Shown here one piece after another: positions 10,046 to 21,298 of a DNA stretch of 64,000 nt. Within the stretch, counting starts at the first letter, position 1; each line of letters starts with the position of its first letter. Under the pieces are notes generated by a model. The model did not search any database. It saw only the letters and a list, made by a program, of their open reading frames with translations, and had not been told where the DNA came from. A program made the translations under genes and the position numbers. The DNA comes from Kiloniella sp. EL199 (GTDB lineage: Bacteria > Pseudomonadota > Alphaproteobacteria > Kiloniellales > Kiloniellaceae), in assembly GCF_900313065.1 (NCBI RefSeq), contig NZ_OMPU01000010.1, positions 186,001 to 250,000 on the forward strand, given 5' to 3'.

Positions 10046-11473
10046 TTATTTACTGCCTCCGGATAGTACTGCATCCAGTTCATCTGGCAAGGCATGTGCC
10101 CAAGCGGATATTGATCCAGCACCAAGGCATACGATCACGTCACCTTTAGTGGCTGTCTCTGCTACTAATTTAGCGAGCTTGTCTGGGCCGGGTAGAGCAA
10201 CTGCGTTTCTGTGTCCACGTGTCAAAAGCCCTTTGACAAGGCTGTCTCGATTAGCACCTTCTATAGGATCTTCGCCTGCTGTGTATACATCGGACACGAT
10301 AACCTGATCGGCATCATTAAAGCATGAGCAGAAACCTTCAAAATGATCTGACAGGCGTGAATAGCGATGCGGTTGCACGACGGCAATGACTTTTGAATCT
10401 TCGTCTATGGCTTGTCTCGCTGCCTGTAAAACGGCAGCAATTTCTACCGGATGGTGTCCATAGTCATCGATAATGGTTATACCGTTTACCTCACCTGTTT
10501 TGGTGAAACGACGCTTCACGCCTTTAAAATCCAACAGTGATGCCCGGATTTCATCGTCATTCATGCCCAGTTCACTGGCGACGGAAATTGCGGCAAGCGC
10601 ATTGAGAATGTTGTGGTTACCCAGCATTGGTAAGTGACAGTCGGTAATGGTTCTGCTGTCAGATTCGTTACGTTTTGAAATGACGACATCAAAGACATTA
10701 CCCGTGATTTCAGTGCGAACATTTACGGCACGGAACTTTGCCTGTGGACTAAAGCCATAGGTGACAATTCTGCGATCTTCTATGCGTCCGATTAACGATT
10801 GAACCACAGGGTGATCTATGCACAAAACAGAAAACCCATAGAAGGGGATATTTTTAACAAACGTTGCAAAGGCATCATGGAGTGCTTCAATTGAGCCGTA
10901 AAATTCCATGTGTTCCGGGTCAATGTTGGTAATGACCGAGATTGTCGCGGGCAACTTGATGAAGGTACCATCGCTTTCGTCAGCTTCGACAACCATCCAG
11001 TCTCCATCGCCCAAACGTGCGTTGGTGCCATAGGCATTGATAATTCCACCGTTGATAACTGTTGGATCAAATCGTCCACCGTCAAGCAAGGCTGCAATCA
11101 TTGAGGTTGTCGTTGTTTTCCCGTGAGTTCCGCCCACAGCAACGCAGGATTTAAAGCGCATCAGTTCGGCAAGCATTTCGGCACGACGAACAATCGGAGT
11201 CAGATTATTACGCGCTTCTTCTACCTCGGGATTATCAAGTTTGATGGCTGAAGAAACCACGACGACACGAGCATCTTTAACATTCTCGGCCTTGTGCCCG
11301 ATCATGACCTTTATACCCATATTGCGCAGGCGGAGAACGTTGGATGATTCAGCAATATCACTGCCTTGAATTTGATATCCGAGATTGTGGAGGATTTCGG
11401 CAATTCCGCTCATCCCGATACCGCCAATACCAACAAAGTGCAGAGGACCTATATCAAGTGGCATGCCTTTCAT
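10046..11473 (-). CDS. murC: UDP-N-acetylmuramate--L-alanine ligase
   Basis: MurC adds L-Ala to UDP-MurNAc in the cytoplasm. The 475-aa product shows the Rossmann segment [20 protein letters not shown], the ATP loop [15 protein letters not shown], an EADESDGTF motif, [12 protein letters not shown] and a [10 protein letters not shown] segment, in Mur-ligase order. The ATG at 11473 overlaps the murG stop as ATGA, which favours it over a second ATG at 11464. It lies between murG and murB. Confidence 0.96.
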   Translation of the reverse strand: MKGMPLDIGPLHFVGIGGIGMSGIAEILHNLGYQIQGSDIAESSNVLRLRNMGIKVMIGHKAENVKDARVVVVSSAIKLDNPEVEEARNNLTPIVRRAEMLAELMRFKSCVAVGGTHGKTTTTSMIAALLDGGRFDPTVINGGIINAYGTNARLGDGDWMVVEADESDGTFIKLPATISVITNIDPEHMEFYGSIEALHDAFATFVKNIPFYGFSVLCIDHPVVQSLIGRIEDRRIVTYGFSPQAKFRAVNVRTEITGNVFDVVISKRNESDSRTITDCHLPMLGNHNILNALAAISVASELGMNDDEIRASLLDFKGVKRRFTKTGEVNGITIIDDYGHHPVEIAAVLQAARQAIDEDSKVIAVVQPHRYSRLSDHFEGFCSCFNDADQVIVSDVYTAGEDPIEGANRDSLVKGLLTRGHRNAVALPGPDKLAKLVAETATKGDVIVCLGAGSISAWAHALPDELDAVLSGGSK

Positions 11474-12627
11474 GCTACCGCCCCCGTTGAAACGTTCTCG
11501 CTTGTTAATTTTTCGTCTCCGTTACTTTCTTTCATGCCACATACAACATCCGCGAGATTACTCGCGGCACCAGTAATGGCGCTGCTGCGGGCACAAGATG
11601 CTGATCTTTCGAGCAGTTGTGTGTGTGAAAAAAGTGAAATTAATCTATCAGCCAGTTTTTGCGGTTCCAAACAACCTTGAGCCATAAGCCAGCCAGCACC
11701 TGCATCCGTGAAATCACGCGCATTCTCTGTCTGATGATCATCCGTCGCATGGGGGTAGGGAACCAGAATAGCAGGGCGACCCGCTGCGGCCAACTCCGTC
11801 ACTGTTGAAGCACCAGAACGGCAGATGGCAATATGTGCAGCTGCCAATCTTGTTGGCATGTCATCAAAAAAGGCTCTTAGGTCCGCTTTGATGCCTTTTT
11901 TCTTGTAAAGAGCTTCAATTATTTCAACACCTTCGCCGCGAACTTGCTGCGAAACATTAAGGCGTGTCCGAACTTCTTCGGGGAGAAGGGCAAGAGCCTC
12001 GGGAACAACTGTATTGAATACTGTGGCACCCTGACTGCCACCAGTGACGAGAATGTTTAACGCGGATTGATGATCTGGTGTCTGATAGGCCGTATCACGA
12101 AGAGACAGAATTTCAGGGCGAACCGGATTTCCCGTCAGAGTAATTTTTCTCTCCAGGTTTTGCGGGATATGGCTTACGCTTTTGAAGGAAGTACAAATGC
12201 CACGGGCTTTACTGGCCATTAATCGATTGGCGCGACCAAGCACAGCGTTTTGTTCGTGCAGGTAAAGGGGGATACCAAATTGCCCCGCTGCTAGTCCGGC
12301 AGGTACAGAGGCATAACCACCAAACGCGACGACAACATCGGCTTTGATCGATTTTAGAAGTTTACGCGCTTTCAGTGTACCAACAAAGATTTTGCCCAAG
12401 CTCAAAACTTTACGCAGAATGCCACCGCCAGCAACCCCACCGGCTGATACACGATAGACCGTTACGTCTGTGAGATCATCCCCGAACCCGGCCCCTCTAA
12501 GATCTGTGACAAGGCTGACTTTATTGCCTCGGGCTAATAGTTCTTCGGCAAGGGCACGCGCCGGGAACATGTGGCCGCCAGTTCCACCGGCTGTAAGTAC
12601 GATATGCATTGGGTTATTTGTCGTCAT
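11470..12627 (-). CDS. murG: Undecaprenyldiphospho-muramoylpentapeptide GlcNAc transferase
   Basis: MurG is the peripheral membrane GT28 enzyme that converts lipid I to lipid II. The start [20 protein letters not shown] carries the first glycine-rich loop. [13 protein letters not shown] lies in the N-terminal domain and [14 protein letters not shown] in the C-terminal domain. The UDP-GlcNAc site is [24 protein letters not shown]. The first ATG shares its A with the ftsW stop (TAATG), and a second Met six residues on could also start translation. At 385 aa it is slightly long because of a variable C-terminal tail. Confidence 0.95.
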   Translation of the reverse strand: MTTNNPMHIVLTAGGTGGHMFPARALAEELLARGNKVSLVTDLRGAGFGDDLTDVTVYRVSAGGVAGGGILRKVLSLGKIFVGTLKARKLLKSIKADVVVAFGGYASVPAGLAAGQFGIPLYLHEQNAVLGRANRLMASKARGICTSFKSVSHIPQNLERKITLTGNPVRPEILSLRDTAYQTPDHQSALNILVTGGSQGATVFNTVVPEALALLPEEVRTRLNVSQQVRGEGVEIIEALYKKKGIKADLRAFFDDMPTRLAAAHIAICRSGASTVTELAAAGRPAILVPYPHATDDHQTENARDFTDAGAGWLMAQGCLEPQKLADRLISLFSHTQLLERSASCARSSAITGAASNLADVVCGMKESNGDEKLTSENVSTGAVA

Positions 12628-13760
12628 TACATGCCCCCGTCATAATCACCATGAGGACGACGTCTGGTGAAGGCCAATACCATTCCCATGCCAATCGCCA
12701 AGGCAAGAAGAGATGATCCGCCATAGCTGATGAAGGGAAGTGTCATACCCTTGGTCGGGATGAGATGAATTGCAGAGGCCATATTAATAATAGCTTGCAG
12801 GCCAAATTGTACCAACAAGCCTGTGCAAGCAAGCAAGACAAAAAGATTGTTTTCCTGCAATAGACGGCTAAAGCCTCGTAAGACTACAAAAGCAAACAAG
12901 CTGACTATGATCAGGCAGGCAATGAGGCCGAGTTCTTCACCAGCCACAGAAAAGATAAAATCAGAATGCGCATCCGGGAGTTGGGATTTCACAGTGCCTT
13001 CGCCTGGTCCTTGGCCAAGTAATCCACCATTCTTGAAAGCTTCCATCGACCGATTAACCTGGTATCGGTTCCCGGCATCAGGATCCAGAAAACCGTCAAT
13101 ACGGGCGGTAACGTGAGGCAGGGTAAAATAAGCTGTAATTAAGCCGAGGGCAGCAAAAAGAATGAGACCTCCAACCAGAATCATAGGTAATCCGGCCAGA
13201 AAGAGTTGAACGCCGCCAATGACAGTCACGACAACCGTTTGTCCCAGATCGGGCTGCATTAACAACAGGCTGATAACGACGAGCCAGATACCAATCGCAA
13301 TCCAGGTGCCGGGAATACCTTCATCACTCTTTGCACTGGCAAGCATCCAGGCGACAGTTACCGCAAAAAAAGGTTTCACAAATTCAGACGGCTGAAGAGA
13401 GAAGCCGAGAACATTGATCCATCGGGTCGCACCTTTGATCTCAACACCTAGTACGAGTGTTGCCAGTAAGGCGAACACTGTCAACCCCATCCCGATAACA
13501 GCAAAACGGCGTACTTTTTTCACAGGCATTAAGGATATGCCGATCATAAACGCTGCCGCCGCCGGGAGTAACAGGAAATGACGTTTTGCGAGTTGGAAGG
13601 TACCAACACCGCTGATCCGATCTGCGGCTGCGGGCGAGGCGGCAAGGACCAAAAGAGCGCCAAATCCCATAAGTGCAAGTAATGCAGCAAGATTCCAGCG
13701 ATCCACCGTCCACCACCAGCGACCTAAAACAGATGTGTCTGTACGAGAAAAAGTGCTCAT
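12627..13760 (-). CDS. ftsW: Septal SEDS glycosyltransferase FtsW
   Basis: FtsW is the polytopic SEDS peptidoglycan polymerase that works with FtsI at the septum. The 377-aa product has about ten hydrophobic segments. The family hallmarks are GATRWINVLGFSLQPSEFVKPF, the Asp region MQPDLGQTVVV, and the C-terminal HLIPTKGMTLPFISYGGSSLLALAIGMGM. It overlaps murD by four bases and shares one base with murG, so it is tightly coupled to precursor synthesis genes. Confidence 0.95.
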   Translation of the reverse strand: MSTFSRTDTSVLGRWWWTVDRWNLAALLALMGFGALLVLAASPAAADRISGVGTFQLAKRHFLLLPAAAAFMIGISLMPVKKVRRFAVIGMGLTVFALLATLVLGVEIKGATRWINVLGFSLQPSEFVKPFFAVTVAWMLASAKSDEGIPGTWIAIGIWLVVISLLLMQPDLGQTVVVTVIGGVQLFLAGLPMILVGGLILFAALGLITAYFTLPHVTARIDGFLDPDAGNRYQVNRSMEAFKNGGLLGQGPGEGTVKSQLPDAHSDFIFSVAGEELGLIACLIIVSLFAFVVLRGFSRLLQENNLFVLLACTGLLVQFGLQAIINMASAIHLIPTKGMTLPFISYGGSSLLALAIGMGMVLAFTRRRPHGDYDGGM

Positions 13761-15169
13761 GAGGCAATTTCCTTTACAGGCTGGTATTTAAGCTCTGATA
13801 CACACTCTTTGAAGTGATCGCCCCGAAGTTCAAAGCTGCGGTATTGATCCCAAGATGCACAAGCCGGGGATAGAAGAACAACAGGGTCTTTTTCTGTCGA
13901 TTGAGCAGCATCGTTAGCTGCTTTTTTGACAGCAACATCGAGCGTTCCGCAAACCTCATAGGCAAGAGAATTGCCAATCTGATTTGCAAAAATATTAGCG
14001 CTCTCACCAACCAAATAGGCTTTTCGAATACGTGGAAAGTATGATGACAAGCTTTCAATGCCGCCTTCTTTTGCGCGTCCGCCGGCTATCCAGTAGATAT
14101 TGTCATAACTACCGAGTGCACGTGCGGCAGCATCGGCATTGGTGGCTTTCGAATCGTTGATATAGCGAATGCCGCCCTTGGTTGTTACAAGCTCCTGACG
14201 ATGAGCCAAACCGGGAAATGATTTCATCCCGGTGCTGATTTCGCTATCTGTTAATCCAACGGATCGGCAGGCTGCAAAAGCAGCCGCAGCATTCTGATAA
14301 TTGTGGTTGCCCGGCAAACGTTCGATTGAACTAAGATCAGTAATACTTTTTTCGTCTGAAAAAGCATCGTCAATAAGCTGACCTTCCGCCACAAAAACAC
14401 CTTCCGCCAGTCTGGTTGAACCGGAAATAGGTACAGCTTTTACGGTTCCCATCTGGTTGATGGAATCAAAGACTGCACGAGTGTAGTTATCATCCATTCC
14501 AATGATGGCTGTATCGTTTTTTGTCTGACGTTCGAAAATATGTTTCTTTGCTTTGATATAGCCATTTATATCGCCATGGCGGTCAAGATGATCTGGGCTG
14601 ATGTTCATGAAAAGCGCGACATCAAAAGTTAGTTGAGATAATAGATCGAGCTGATAAGACGACATCTCCAGAACATAGATACCCGTTGTGTCCAACGGTG
14701 GTAATTCCAGAGCTGGGGTGCCAAGATTACCCCCGACAGCAACCTTACGTCCGGCCGAGGTCAAAATGTGTGCGATAAGACTTGTGGTCGTTGATTTCCC
14801 ATTGGTGCCAGTAATACCAATGAAAGTCGGTTCAGAGGCTGCTCGGTAAAGAAGCTCGACTTCGCATATGATCTCAACATCATTATTTTTGGCCGCTGCT
14901 GCAACCGGATGTGGTGCGGGGTGTGTCAAAGGGATGCCAGGTGACATTACGAGAGTTTGTACTGCATCCCAATCACAGCTGTTCAGATCAATAAGCTCAA
15001 GCCCCGCTTTTTCAGCTTTTTCACGCCCTGCTGGATTGTCATCCCAAGCCCAAACTTTTGCGCCAGAGCGAACAAGAGCACATGCAGCCGTCAACCCGGA
15101 ACGCCCCAAACCTAAAACGGCAAAGGCTTTTCCACTGGTTGAGCTGATATATGTGTTCAAGTCGATCAT
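13757..15169 (-). CDS. murD: UDP-N-acetylmuramoylalanine--D-glutamate ligase
   Basis: MurD adds D-Glu to UDP-MurNAc-L-Ala. The 470-aa product begins with a Rossmann-like UDP-binding domain (FAVLGLGRSGLTAACALVRSG). The ATP loop FIGITGTNGKSTTTSLIAH follows, then MNISPDHLDRHGD and the C-terminal YINDSKATNADAAARAL and LLSPACASWDQYRSFELRG motifs. It lies six bases after mraY and overlaps ftsW by four bases. Confidence 0.96.
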   Translation of the reverse strand: MIDLNTYISSTSGKAFAVLGLGRSGLTAACALVRSGAKVWAWDDNPAGREKAEKAGLELIDLNSCDWDAVQTLVMSPGIPLTHPAPHPVAAAAKNNDVEIICEVELLYRAASEPTFIGITGTNGKSTTTSLIAHILTSAGRKVAVGGNLGTPALELPPLDTTGIYVLEMSSYQLDLLSQLTFDVALFMNISPDHLDRHGDINGYIKAKKHIFERQTKNDTAIIGMDDNYTRAVFDSINQMGTVKAVPISGSTRLAEGVFVAEGQLIDDAFSDEKSITDLSSIERLPGNHNYQNAAAAFAACRSVGLTDSEISTGMKSFPGLAHRQELVTTKGGIRYINDSKATNADAAARALGSYDNIYWIAGGRAKEGGIESLSSYFPRIRKAYLVGESANIFANQIGNSLAYEVCGTLDVAVKKAANDAAQSTEKDPVVLLSPACASWDQYRSFELRGDHFKECVSELKYQPVKEIAS

Positions 15170-15175
15170 TACTTC

Positions 15176-16264
15176 TTATCTAAGTTTCAATGTGGCTAGA
15201 CCAATGAGGGCAAGGATCATAGAGATAATCCAAAAGCGAATAACAACCGTTGGTTCTGCCCACCCTTTCTTTTCAAAGTGATGATGCAGAGGAGCCATTC
15301 GGAAAACGCGTTTCCCTGTCGTTTTGAATGAGGCGACTTGAACGATTACCGAAACCGTTTCAAGAACAAAGAGGCCACCGATTATTGAAAGAACAATTTC
15401 GTGCTTGGTGATGACAGCAATAGTACCCAAGGCACCGCCCATGCTTAGGGATCCGGTATCGCCCATAAAGACCATTGCGGGCGGAGCATTGAACCAAAGG
15501 AACCCAAGGCAAGCGCCGACAAGAGCACCACAGAAGACTGTCAGCTCACCTGTACCCGGTATATAGGAAATCTGCAGGTACTCAGAAAAAATGGTATTAC
15601 CGACAAGGTATGAGATCAGGCCGAAGCAGGCTCCGGCGATCATGACGGGAACGGTTGCCAATCCATCAAGTCCGTCCGTCAGGTTAACTGCATTTGATGC
15701 GCCAACCATAACAAAGACGGCAAACGGAACATAGAAAAGACCAAGGTTCAGCATAAGTTCCTTGAAGAAAGGGATCGCCAGATGAGTTCCCATTTCAGAG
15801 GGGCTGACAGCCATTGTGCCCGTAGCAGCAAGAACAGATATCAGGACTTGGGCAAGTAATTTGGCTTTGCCCGGAAGTCCTTTGGTATTACGTTGTGTTA
15901 GCTTGAGGTAATCATCCCCAAAACCAATAAGGCCAAAGCCAATGGTCACAAGCAGAATAATCCAGATAAAAGGATTGCTAAGATTTGCCCAAAGCAAGGT
16001 GGAGATCGACAGGGCGAGCAGTATCAGTGCGCCTCCCATAGTCGGGGTTCCTTTTTTGGTCAAGAGATGGCTTTCCGGCCCATCATCTCTGATCGGTTGA
16101 CCTTCACCTTGCTTGTCTTTAAGCCAGCGAATGATTTTGGGGCCAAAGATAAAGGAGATGAGCAGGGCGGTCAGAACGGCACCACCGCTTCTGAAGGTAA
16201 TGTATCGGAAAACATTGAACAGGGAATAGTTATCAAACAGTGGAAAGAATATTTCATACAACAT
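15176..16264 (-). CDS. mraY: Phospho-N-acetylmuramoyl-pentapeptide transferase
   Basis: MraY is the integral membrane enzyme that attaches phospho-MurNAc-pentapeptide to undecaprenyl phosphate, giving lipid I. The 362-aa product has about ten membrane spans. Visible family motifs are [33 protein letters not shown] with catalytic acidic residues, [30 protein letters not shown] and the C-terminal HHHFEKKGW. It shares a base with the murF stop (TAATG) and precedes murD by six bases. Confidence 0.97.
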   Translation of the reverse strand: MLYEIFFPLFDNYSLFNVFRYITFRSGGAVLTALLISFIFGPKIIRWLKDKQGEGQPIRDDGPESHLLTKKGTPTMGGALILLALSISTLLWANLSNPFIWIILLVTIGFGLIGFGDDYLKLTQRNTKGLPGKAKLLAQVLISVLAATGTMAVSPSEMGTHLAIPFFKELMLNLGLFYVPFAVFVMVGASNAVNLTDGLDGLATVPVMIAGACFGLISYLVGNTIFSEYLQISYIPGTGELTVFCGALVGACLGFLWFNAPPAMVFMGDTGSLSMGGALGTIAVITKHEIVLSIIGGLFVLETVSVIVQVASFKTTGKRVFRMAPLHHHFEKKGWAEPTVVIRFWIISMILALIGLATLKLR

Positions 16265-17685
16265 TACTCGTTTCCTCCATCATTTTGTACGGATAGAGAT
16301 TTCAGAGCTTCTATAATCACGGACATCTTGCTTCCCAATGATCCTTTGACTGATACAATGTCATCGGCCTGAAGTTCCGTGGCCAGAACGACGGCTAATT
16401 CTTGTGAACTTTCTGTGTGAACACCGCGTAACCTCGCGGGCAGGGCTTCGTGTAAGGATTTCATGTATTGCCCGCAAGTAAACACGAGATTTATATTGGC
16501 ATCGTTAAGGGGAGCGGCGAGATCTGCGTGTATTTTCCTTGCTTCTTTACCAAGCTCCAACATGTCACCCAGAACTGCTATCCTGCGTCCTGTGTTATCG
16601 GGGACGGAATTTGCCAGGACATTTATGCTGGCGCGAACGGATGCCGGGTTTGCATTGTAGCTGTCGTCGATGAGTTCGAAATGTTTGCCGTTTGCGAGGG
16701 CCTGTACGGATTTTTCGCCACGCCCGGGTAGTCCGTGTATGGTGCTTAAATCGGCTGCCGCTTTCTCTACATCTGCACCAACGGCGTCAATTGCGGCAAG
16801 GGCGGCTAGGCTATTTAAAATCCAGTGAAATCCGGGATTGGAAATTGTGTAATCAACAATCTTGCCGCAAATATCTGCCTGAACCCGACTGTATTCAGCA
16901 AAAAGCTCGTATCCGATCAGGCGAGCCTGCGCTTTGGGATGCTCCCCAAAACTGATAATATTTGTAATGCTGTTTATTTTTGCGCGTTCAGCCATGAAGT
17001 CAAAAAGCGGATGATCGCGATTTAGTATTGCGATACCGTCTGAAGACATGGCTTCGAATATTTCACACTTTGCCTCTGCAATTTCTTCAAGTGATTTAAA
17101 AAATTCAAAGTGTGCAGCTTCGATAGTGCTGATGATGGCAACGTCGGGGCGTACCAGCTTGGTTAACTCGCGAATTTCCCCGCTACTGCTCATGCCTATT
17201 TCATTGACAGCATAGACAGCGTTGCGTTGCATCCTTGCCAGACTGAGCGGAACACCCCAATGATTATTGAAGCTTGCTGCGCTGGCTGCGGTTTCGGCCT
17301 GTTGGCTGAGACAGTGACGTAATATTTCTTTGATTGTTGTTTTGCCGACGGAACCTGTTACGCCGATGAATTTAGCAGGGCTGCTGGCACGAGCTGCCGC
17401 CCCAAATCGGTTGAGGGCGCCGAGTGTATCATCGACGATCAGGAGAGGAGCATCATCAGGCAGGCGTTCGGGTCGACGTTGAACGACTGCTGCGGATGCG
17501 CCTTCTTCAAAGGCCTTGGCGACATAATCGTGTCCATCAAAGTTTGGACCTTGCAGTGCAAAAAACAAGTCGCCTTTTTCCAGGCTTCTGGTGTTCAGAG
17601 ACAGGCCTGTTGCTTGCCAGTCATGTGTATTCTCGCCACCTGTTGCATTTGCTGCTTCTGCGGCCGTCCACAAAACTTCACGCAC
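16264..17685 (-). CDS. murF: UDP-MurNAc-tripeptide--D-Ala-D-Ala ligase
   Basis: MurF completes the cytoplasmic UDP-MurNAc-pentapeptide using the dipeptide made by Ddl. The 473-aa product has an N-terminal UDP-binding domain with [21 protein letters not shown]. The ATP loop is [17 protein letters not shown], with [14 protein letters not shown] and [15 protein letters not shown]-like segments after it. It overlaps the end of murE by eight bases and shares one base with the mraY start. Confidence 0.95.
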   Translation of the reverse strand: MREVLWTAAEAANATGGENTHDWQATGLSLNTRSLEKGDLFFALQGPNFDGHDYVAKAFEEGASAAVVQRRPERLPDDAPLLIVDDTLGALNRFGAAARASSPAKFIGVTGSVGKTTIKEILRHCLSQQAETAASAASFNNHWGVPLSLARMQRNAVYAVNEIGMSSSGEIRELTKLVRPDVAIISTIEAAHFEFFKSLEEIAEAKCEIFEAMSSDGIAILNRDHPLFDFMAERAKINSITNIISFGEHPKAQARLIGYELFAEYSRVQADICGKIVDYTISNPGFHWILNSLAALAAIDAVGADVEKAAADLSTIHGLPGRGEKSVQALANGKHFELIDDSYNANPASVRASINVLANSVPDNTGRRIAVLGDMLELGKEARKIHADLAAPLNDANINLVFTCGQYMKSLHEALPARLRGVHTESSQELAVVLATELQADDIVSVKGSLGSKMSVIIEALKSLSVQNDGGNE

Positions 17686-19198
17686 GATCTGGATCTCCTG
17701 TATCCTGGGCTGTATTCCGGTTTTCTAGCGTATGCTCTATTGCTTCTTTGGCAACAATGCGATCATCAAAGGGAAGAACTTTATCACCGACAATTTGGCC
17801 GCTTTCATGACCTTTTCCGGCAATAATAAGGAGATCTCCGTCACTTAGGTCTGAAACGGCTCTAAAAATGGCTTTTTTACGATCATCAATCTCAATCGCA
17901 TTTGGGGCAGCAGCCATTGCCTGTGCGCGGATAGTCGCGGGGTCTTCCGTTCTGGGGTTGTCGTCTGTAATGTAAGCTTGATCTGCCAACTTATCAGCAA
18001 TGCGACCCATTAGAGGGCGTTTCCCCGGATCGCGGTCACCACCACAACCTATAATAATAGAAAGTTTACCCGATGTGTGCGGGCGCAGTGCCTGAATAAT
18101 GATTTCAACAGCATTAGGAGTATGGGCATAGTCAACATAAACTGCGCCGCCTTTTGCCGTTTTGCCAATTTTTTCGGCGCGCCCAGGAACACCTTCCAAA
18201 GAAGGTAAGATTGCAAGGATTTCTTTAAGATCTGCACCATCCGCAAGCGTGAGGCCAACTGCTGCCATAATATTGGAAGCCTGAAAACTGCCTGTCACAG
18301 GCAGTGTAACTTCATGGAGTTCCCCGAAAAGGCACAAGGTCAGATCTTGCCCTTCTGTTGTTGGGTTTTGTTTTATGATTTGCAGATCGCTGGTGGTGTG
18401 ACCATAGCTGATAATTTGGTGATTTTTTCCAGCGCAAATTTTGGCAATTTTCCTATACTCTGGCATATCTGCATTGAGAACAGCAGTTGCGCCCGCAGGG
18501 AGTAAGTCGCGGAATAATCTTAGCTTGGCGTCCAGATAGCTGACCATATCCGGGTGGTAGTCGAGATGATCTTGGGAAAGATTACTAAAAGCGGCTGCTT
18601 TCAAACGAAGGCCGTCAAGACGGTATTGATCCAATCCGTGACTGGATGCTTCAAGAGCCAAATGGCTATAGCCGAGGGTAGCCAGATCTTTGAGGCTATT
18701 AAAAAGTCCAATAGAGTCAGGTGTTGTTAAGGCCGCCGGTGCATTTGGAATCGGTGGGTAAATACCAAGGGTTCCAAGGCTGGCAGCTTTATGCCCAAGA
18801 GCTCCCCAAATTTGTCGTGTGAAAGTCGCAATTGATGTTTTGCCATTTGTGCCTGTAATCGCAACCAGTGTTTGTGGTTGTTCCTCGCTAAAAGCAGCTG
18901 CCAGTAATGATATCGTCTGTCGTGGGTTATCACTTTTCAGAACAGCAACTTTGGCTTCGTATGCAGAGGTGTCTTTGTCGGATGCTACAAGAATAGTGGT
19001 TGCGCCGGAAGCCAGAGCCTGCGGAATAAAGTCAAAGCCATCGGGGCCGCCTTCAACTGCTGAAGGCAGAGCAGCAAAAAGGTAACCTGTTTCTATTCTT
19101 CTACTATCAAGAGACAATCCTGTTATTTCCCTGTTGTCATCACTGTTTGAGGGACGAAGTTCTTCAGGTATTTTTGACAACAGTTTATCTAGCCGCAA
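17678..19198 (-). CDS. murE: UDP-MurNAc-L-Ala-D-Glu--meso-diaminopimelate ligase
   Basis: MurE adds the third stem-peptide residue. The 506-aa product shows LVAITGTNGKTSIATFTRQ (ATP loop), SSHGLDQYRLDGL, FSNLSQDHLDYH, DYAHTPNAVE and GGDRDPGKRPLMG. The segment ITDDNPRTEDP carries the DNPR signature that selects meso-diaminopimelate over lysine, so the peptidoglycan is of the DAP type. It begins inside the last 14 bases of ftsI, an unusually long overlap for this cluster, and its end overlaps murF by eight bases. Confidence 0.96.
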   Translation of the reverse strand: MRLDKLLSKIPEELRPSNSDDNREITGLSLDSRRIETGYLFAALPSAVEGGPDGFDFIPQALASGATTILVASDKDTSAYEAKVAVLKSDNPRQTISLLAAAFSEEQPQTLVAITGTNGKTSIATFTRQIWGALGHKAASLGTLGIYPPIPNAPAALTTPDSIGLFNSLKDLATLGYSHLALEASSHGLDQYRLDGLRLKAAAFSNLSQDHLDYHPDMVSYLDAKLRLFRDLLPAGATAVLNADMPEYRKIAKICAGKNHQIISYGHTTSDLQIIKQNPTTEGQDLTLCLFGELHEVTLPVTGSFQASNIMAAVGLTLADGADLKEILAILPSLEGVPGRAEKIGKTAKGGAVYVDYAHTPNAVEIIIQALRPHTSGKLSIIIGCGGDRDPGKRPLMGRIADKLADQAYITDDNPRTEDPATIRAQAMAAAPNAIEIDDRKKAIFRAVSDLSDGDLLIIAGKGHESGQIVGDKVLPFDDRIVAKEAIEHTLENRNTAQDTGDPDRA

Positions 19199-20951
19199 CC
19201 TTACGTCCTTCCATGCGGGCTTTTGCCTTTTTCAAAATCGTATTTCCTACAGTATCGGCATCTTCAATATACGCGGGCTCAATACCCATTAGTGGCGCCA
19301 TTCTCTCTACAACACGTTTGACAACGGGGGCTGCGACCCAACCACCTGTTGCAAATCCATATGTTTTCTTGGTGCCTTTGGGTTCATCGACCATGACATA
19401 AACAACATAGCGTGGATTGTTCATCGGGAAGGCCGCAACAAACGAGGAAACGCGTGAATTTTTTACGTAACGCCCGCCTCTTAATTTGTCAGCAGTACCT
19501 GTTTTTCCTCCGACGAGATACCCCTTGGCATTGGCGTTTTTACCTGAACCGTGCAAAACAACAAGTCTCATTAAATCACGCATATAATCAGACGTTTTTT
19601 CGTTTAGAATACGACGCCCAAGAGGAACGTCATCTTCTGCGCGTTTAATGAAAGTAGCAGGCTTTAATGTGCCGCCGTTCACAAGGCTGGAGATGGCAGA
19701 GCTCAGTTGTAATGGGCTTACGGCAATACCGTGGCCGTAAGAGATGGTCATGGTATTGATTTCACGCCATGGTGAGGGAACAAGTGGGGTGCCAACTTCA
19801 TTTATTTCAACGGATGCCGGACGTAGTAAACCAAAGTTGGACAGATATTTGCGCTGGGCTTTTGTACCAACTTCCATTGCCATCTGAACGGTACCGATGT
19901 TGCTGGAATAAATAAGAATTTCCGGAACAGAGAGCCAACGTTTTAAAGGCTTGTAGTCATTGATCGTAAAGCGGGATACACGAATAGGCTGGCTGACATC
20001 ATAACCATCATAGACCGAGGCAATACCTTCATCAAGCGCCATGGATGATGTGAGTAGTTTGAAAGTAGAACCCATTTCATAAATACCGAGCGTCGCGCGG
20101 TTAAATCGTGAATCATCAGAGGCTGTTCCCGGGTTACTGGGGTCAAAACTGGGGAGTGACACTGAGGAGATGATTTCACCTGTGTGCACGTCCATGACAA
20201 TGCCTGCGGCACCAATAGCACTGAACTCTTTCATCGAGCGTGCCATTTCTTCACGCAATATATGTTGGATACGCAGATCAAGGCTTAGTTGAATAGGTTC
20301 AGGATTTTCACGCAAGACACGGTCAAAAGAGCGCTCTATTCCGGCCAAACCTTTGTTATCAACATTTGTAAAGCCGATGACATGGGCACCAAGGTTACCA
20401 TGGGGGTAAAACCGGCGCTGTTCTTGTTCAAATTCCAGACCGGGAATGCCCAGATTGTTAATCGCATGTTGCTGACGTGGTGTCAGATTGCGTTTTATCC
20501 AGATAAAGCCGCGGTTTGATGAAAGTTTTTTTAGCAACTTGTCTTGGGAAATTTCAGGCAAAACATCCGCCAGAACTCTGGCAGCGGCTTCCGGATTGGG
20601 AATTTTCCTTGGTTCGGCGTAAAGTGATGCAGTTGGAAGTGTTGTGGCTAAAACAATACCGTTACGATCAACAATATCGGCACGGGTTGTTTGAATCGGC
20701 GGAGCCTCGTCAATTTCCTGTACTGTTTTTGTGCTTGCTCTGGGGCCTTGTAAAAGAGTCAGGTCAACTAAACGAATAGAGATGACCATAAAGGCCATAG
20801 CCATCAAGGCACCAGATACAATCAACCTTGTTCGACCAACTTCGAGTGCTTGCCGCAATCGTCCATCCAGTGTGATGACTGACTTGGGCGTCTGAGGATT
20901 GTTTAAATTGGTTAAACGGCCTTGTTTGTTATCATCGCGCCAATCACTCAT
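19185..20951 (-). CDS. ftsI: Septal transpeptidase FtsI (PBP3)
   Basis: FtsI is the class B penicillin-binding protein that crosslinks septal peptidoglycan alongside FtsW. The 588-aa product has a cytoplasmic N-terminus of about 40 residues and one membrane span (about 42-66). A pedestal domain follows with ADIVDRNGIVLATTL. The transpeptidase domain has active-site MGSTFK (SxxK), YSSNIG (SxN) and GGKTGTADK (KTG). It overlaps ftsL upstream by four bases and murE downstream by 14. Confidence 0.96.
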   Translation of the reverse strand: MSDWRDDNKQGRLTNLNNPQTPKSVITLDGRLRQALEVGRTRLIVSGALMAMAFMVISIRLVDLTLLQGPRASTKTVQEIDEAPPIQTTRADIVDRNGIVLATTLPTASLYAEPRKIPNPEAAARVLADVLPEISQDKLLKKLSSNRGFIWIKRNLTPRQQHAINNLGIPGLEFEQEQRRFYPHGNLGAHVIGFTNVDNKGLAGIERSFDRVLRENPEPIQLSLDLRIQHILREEMARSMKEFSAIGAAGIVMDVHTGEIISSVSLPSFDPSNPGTASDDSRFNRATLGIYEMGSTFKLLTSSMALDEGIASVYDGYDVSQPIRVSRFTINDYKPLKRWLSVPEILIYSSNIGTVQMAMEVGTKAQRKYLSNFGLLRPASVEINEVGTPLVPSPWREINTMTISYGHGIAVSPLQLSSAISSLVNGGTLKPATFIKRAEDDVPLGRRILNEKTSDYMRDLMRLVVLHGSGKNANAKGYLVGGKTGTADKLRGGRYVKNSRVSSFVAAFPMNNPRYVVYVMVDEPKGTKKTYGFATGGWVAAPVVKRVVERMAPLMGIEPAYIEDADTVGNTILKKAKARMEGRKVAAR

Positions 20952-21298
20952 TCTGTCACCTCTGCGCTGGCAGGGGTTGCGGACCCTGGTAGTTTGATGC
21001 TTGTACCGGGCACTTGTTCCTGATCTTTGTAGGGAAGATCTGATAGGGTGACAATTTGCGCCGGATCCAATGGTTTTAGTTCCAGATACTGTGAAGACAA
21101 ACGTGCCAAGCGCTCTGGACGATTAAGATAGCTCCACTCCGCCTGTAAAATGCGAATGGCTTCTTTATCCCGTTTAATTTGGGATTCAACCTGAGCCAAC
21201 TGCCCTTCAAGGGCGTTTACTTCTTCTTTGATTTGAAAGAGCACAATCGCACAGGCGGCGCCAACAACGATCCAGATAGTGAGGCCAAGATTTTTCAT
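20948..21298 (-). CDS. ftsL: Cell division protein FtsL
   Basis: FtsL is a small bitopic protein that forms a periplasmic coiled coil with FtsB and activates FtsW-FtsI. The 116-aa product has one membrane span at about residues 4-22. A helical heptad-type stretch follows (LEGQLAQVESQIKRDKEAIR), then LQAEWSYLNRPERLARLS, a typical FtsL signature in alphaproteobacteria. Sequence conservation in this family is low, so position between rsmH and ftsI is part of the evidence. Four-base overlaps occur at both ends. Confidence 0.88.
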   Translation of the reverse strand: MKNLGLTIWIVVGAACAIVLFQIKEEVNALEGQLAQVESQIKRDKEAIRILQAEWSYLNRPERLARLSSQYLELKPLDPAQIVTLSDLPYKDQEQVPGTSIKLPGSATPASAEVTE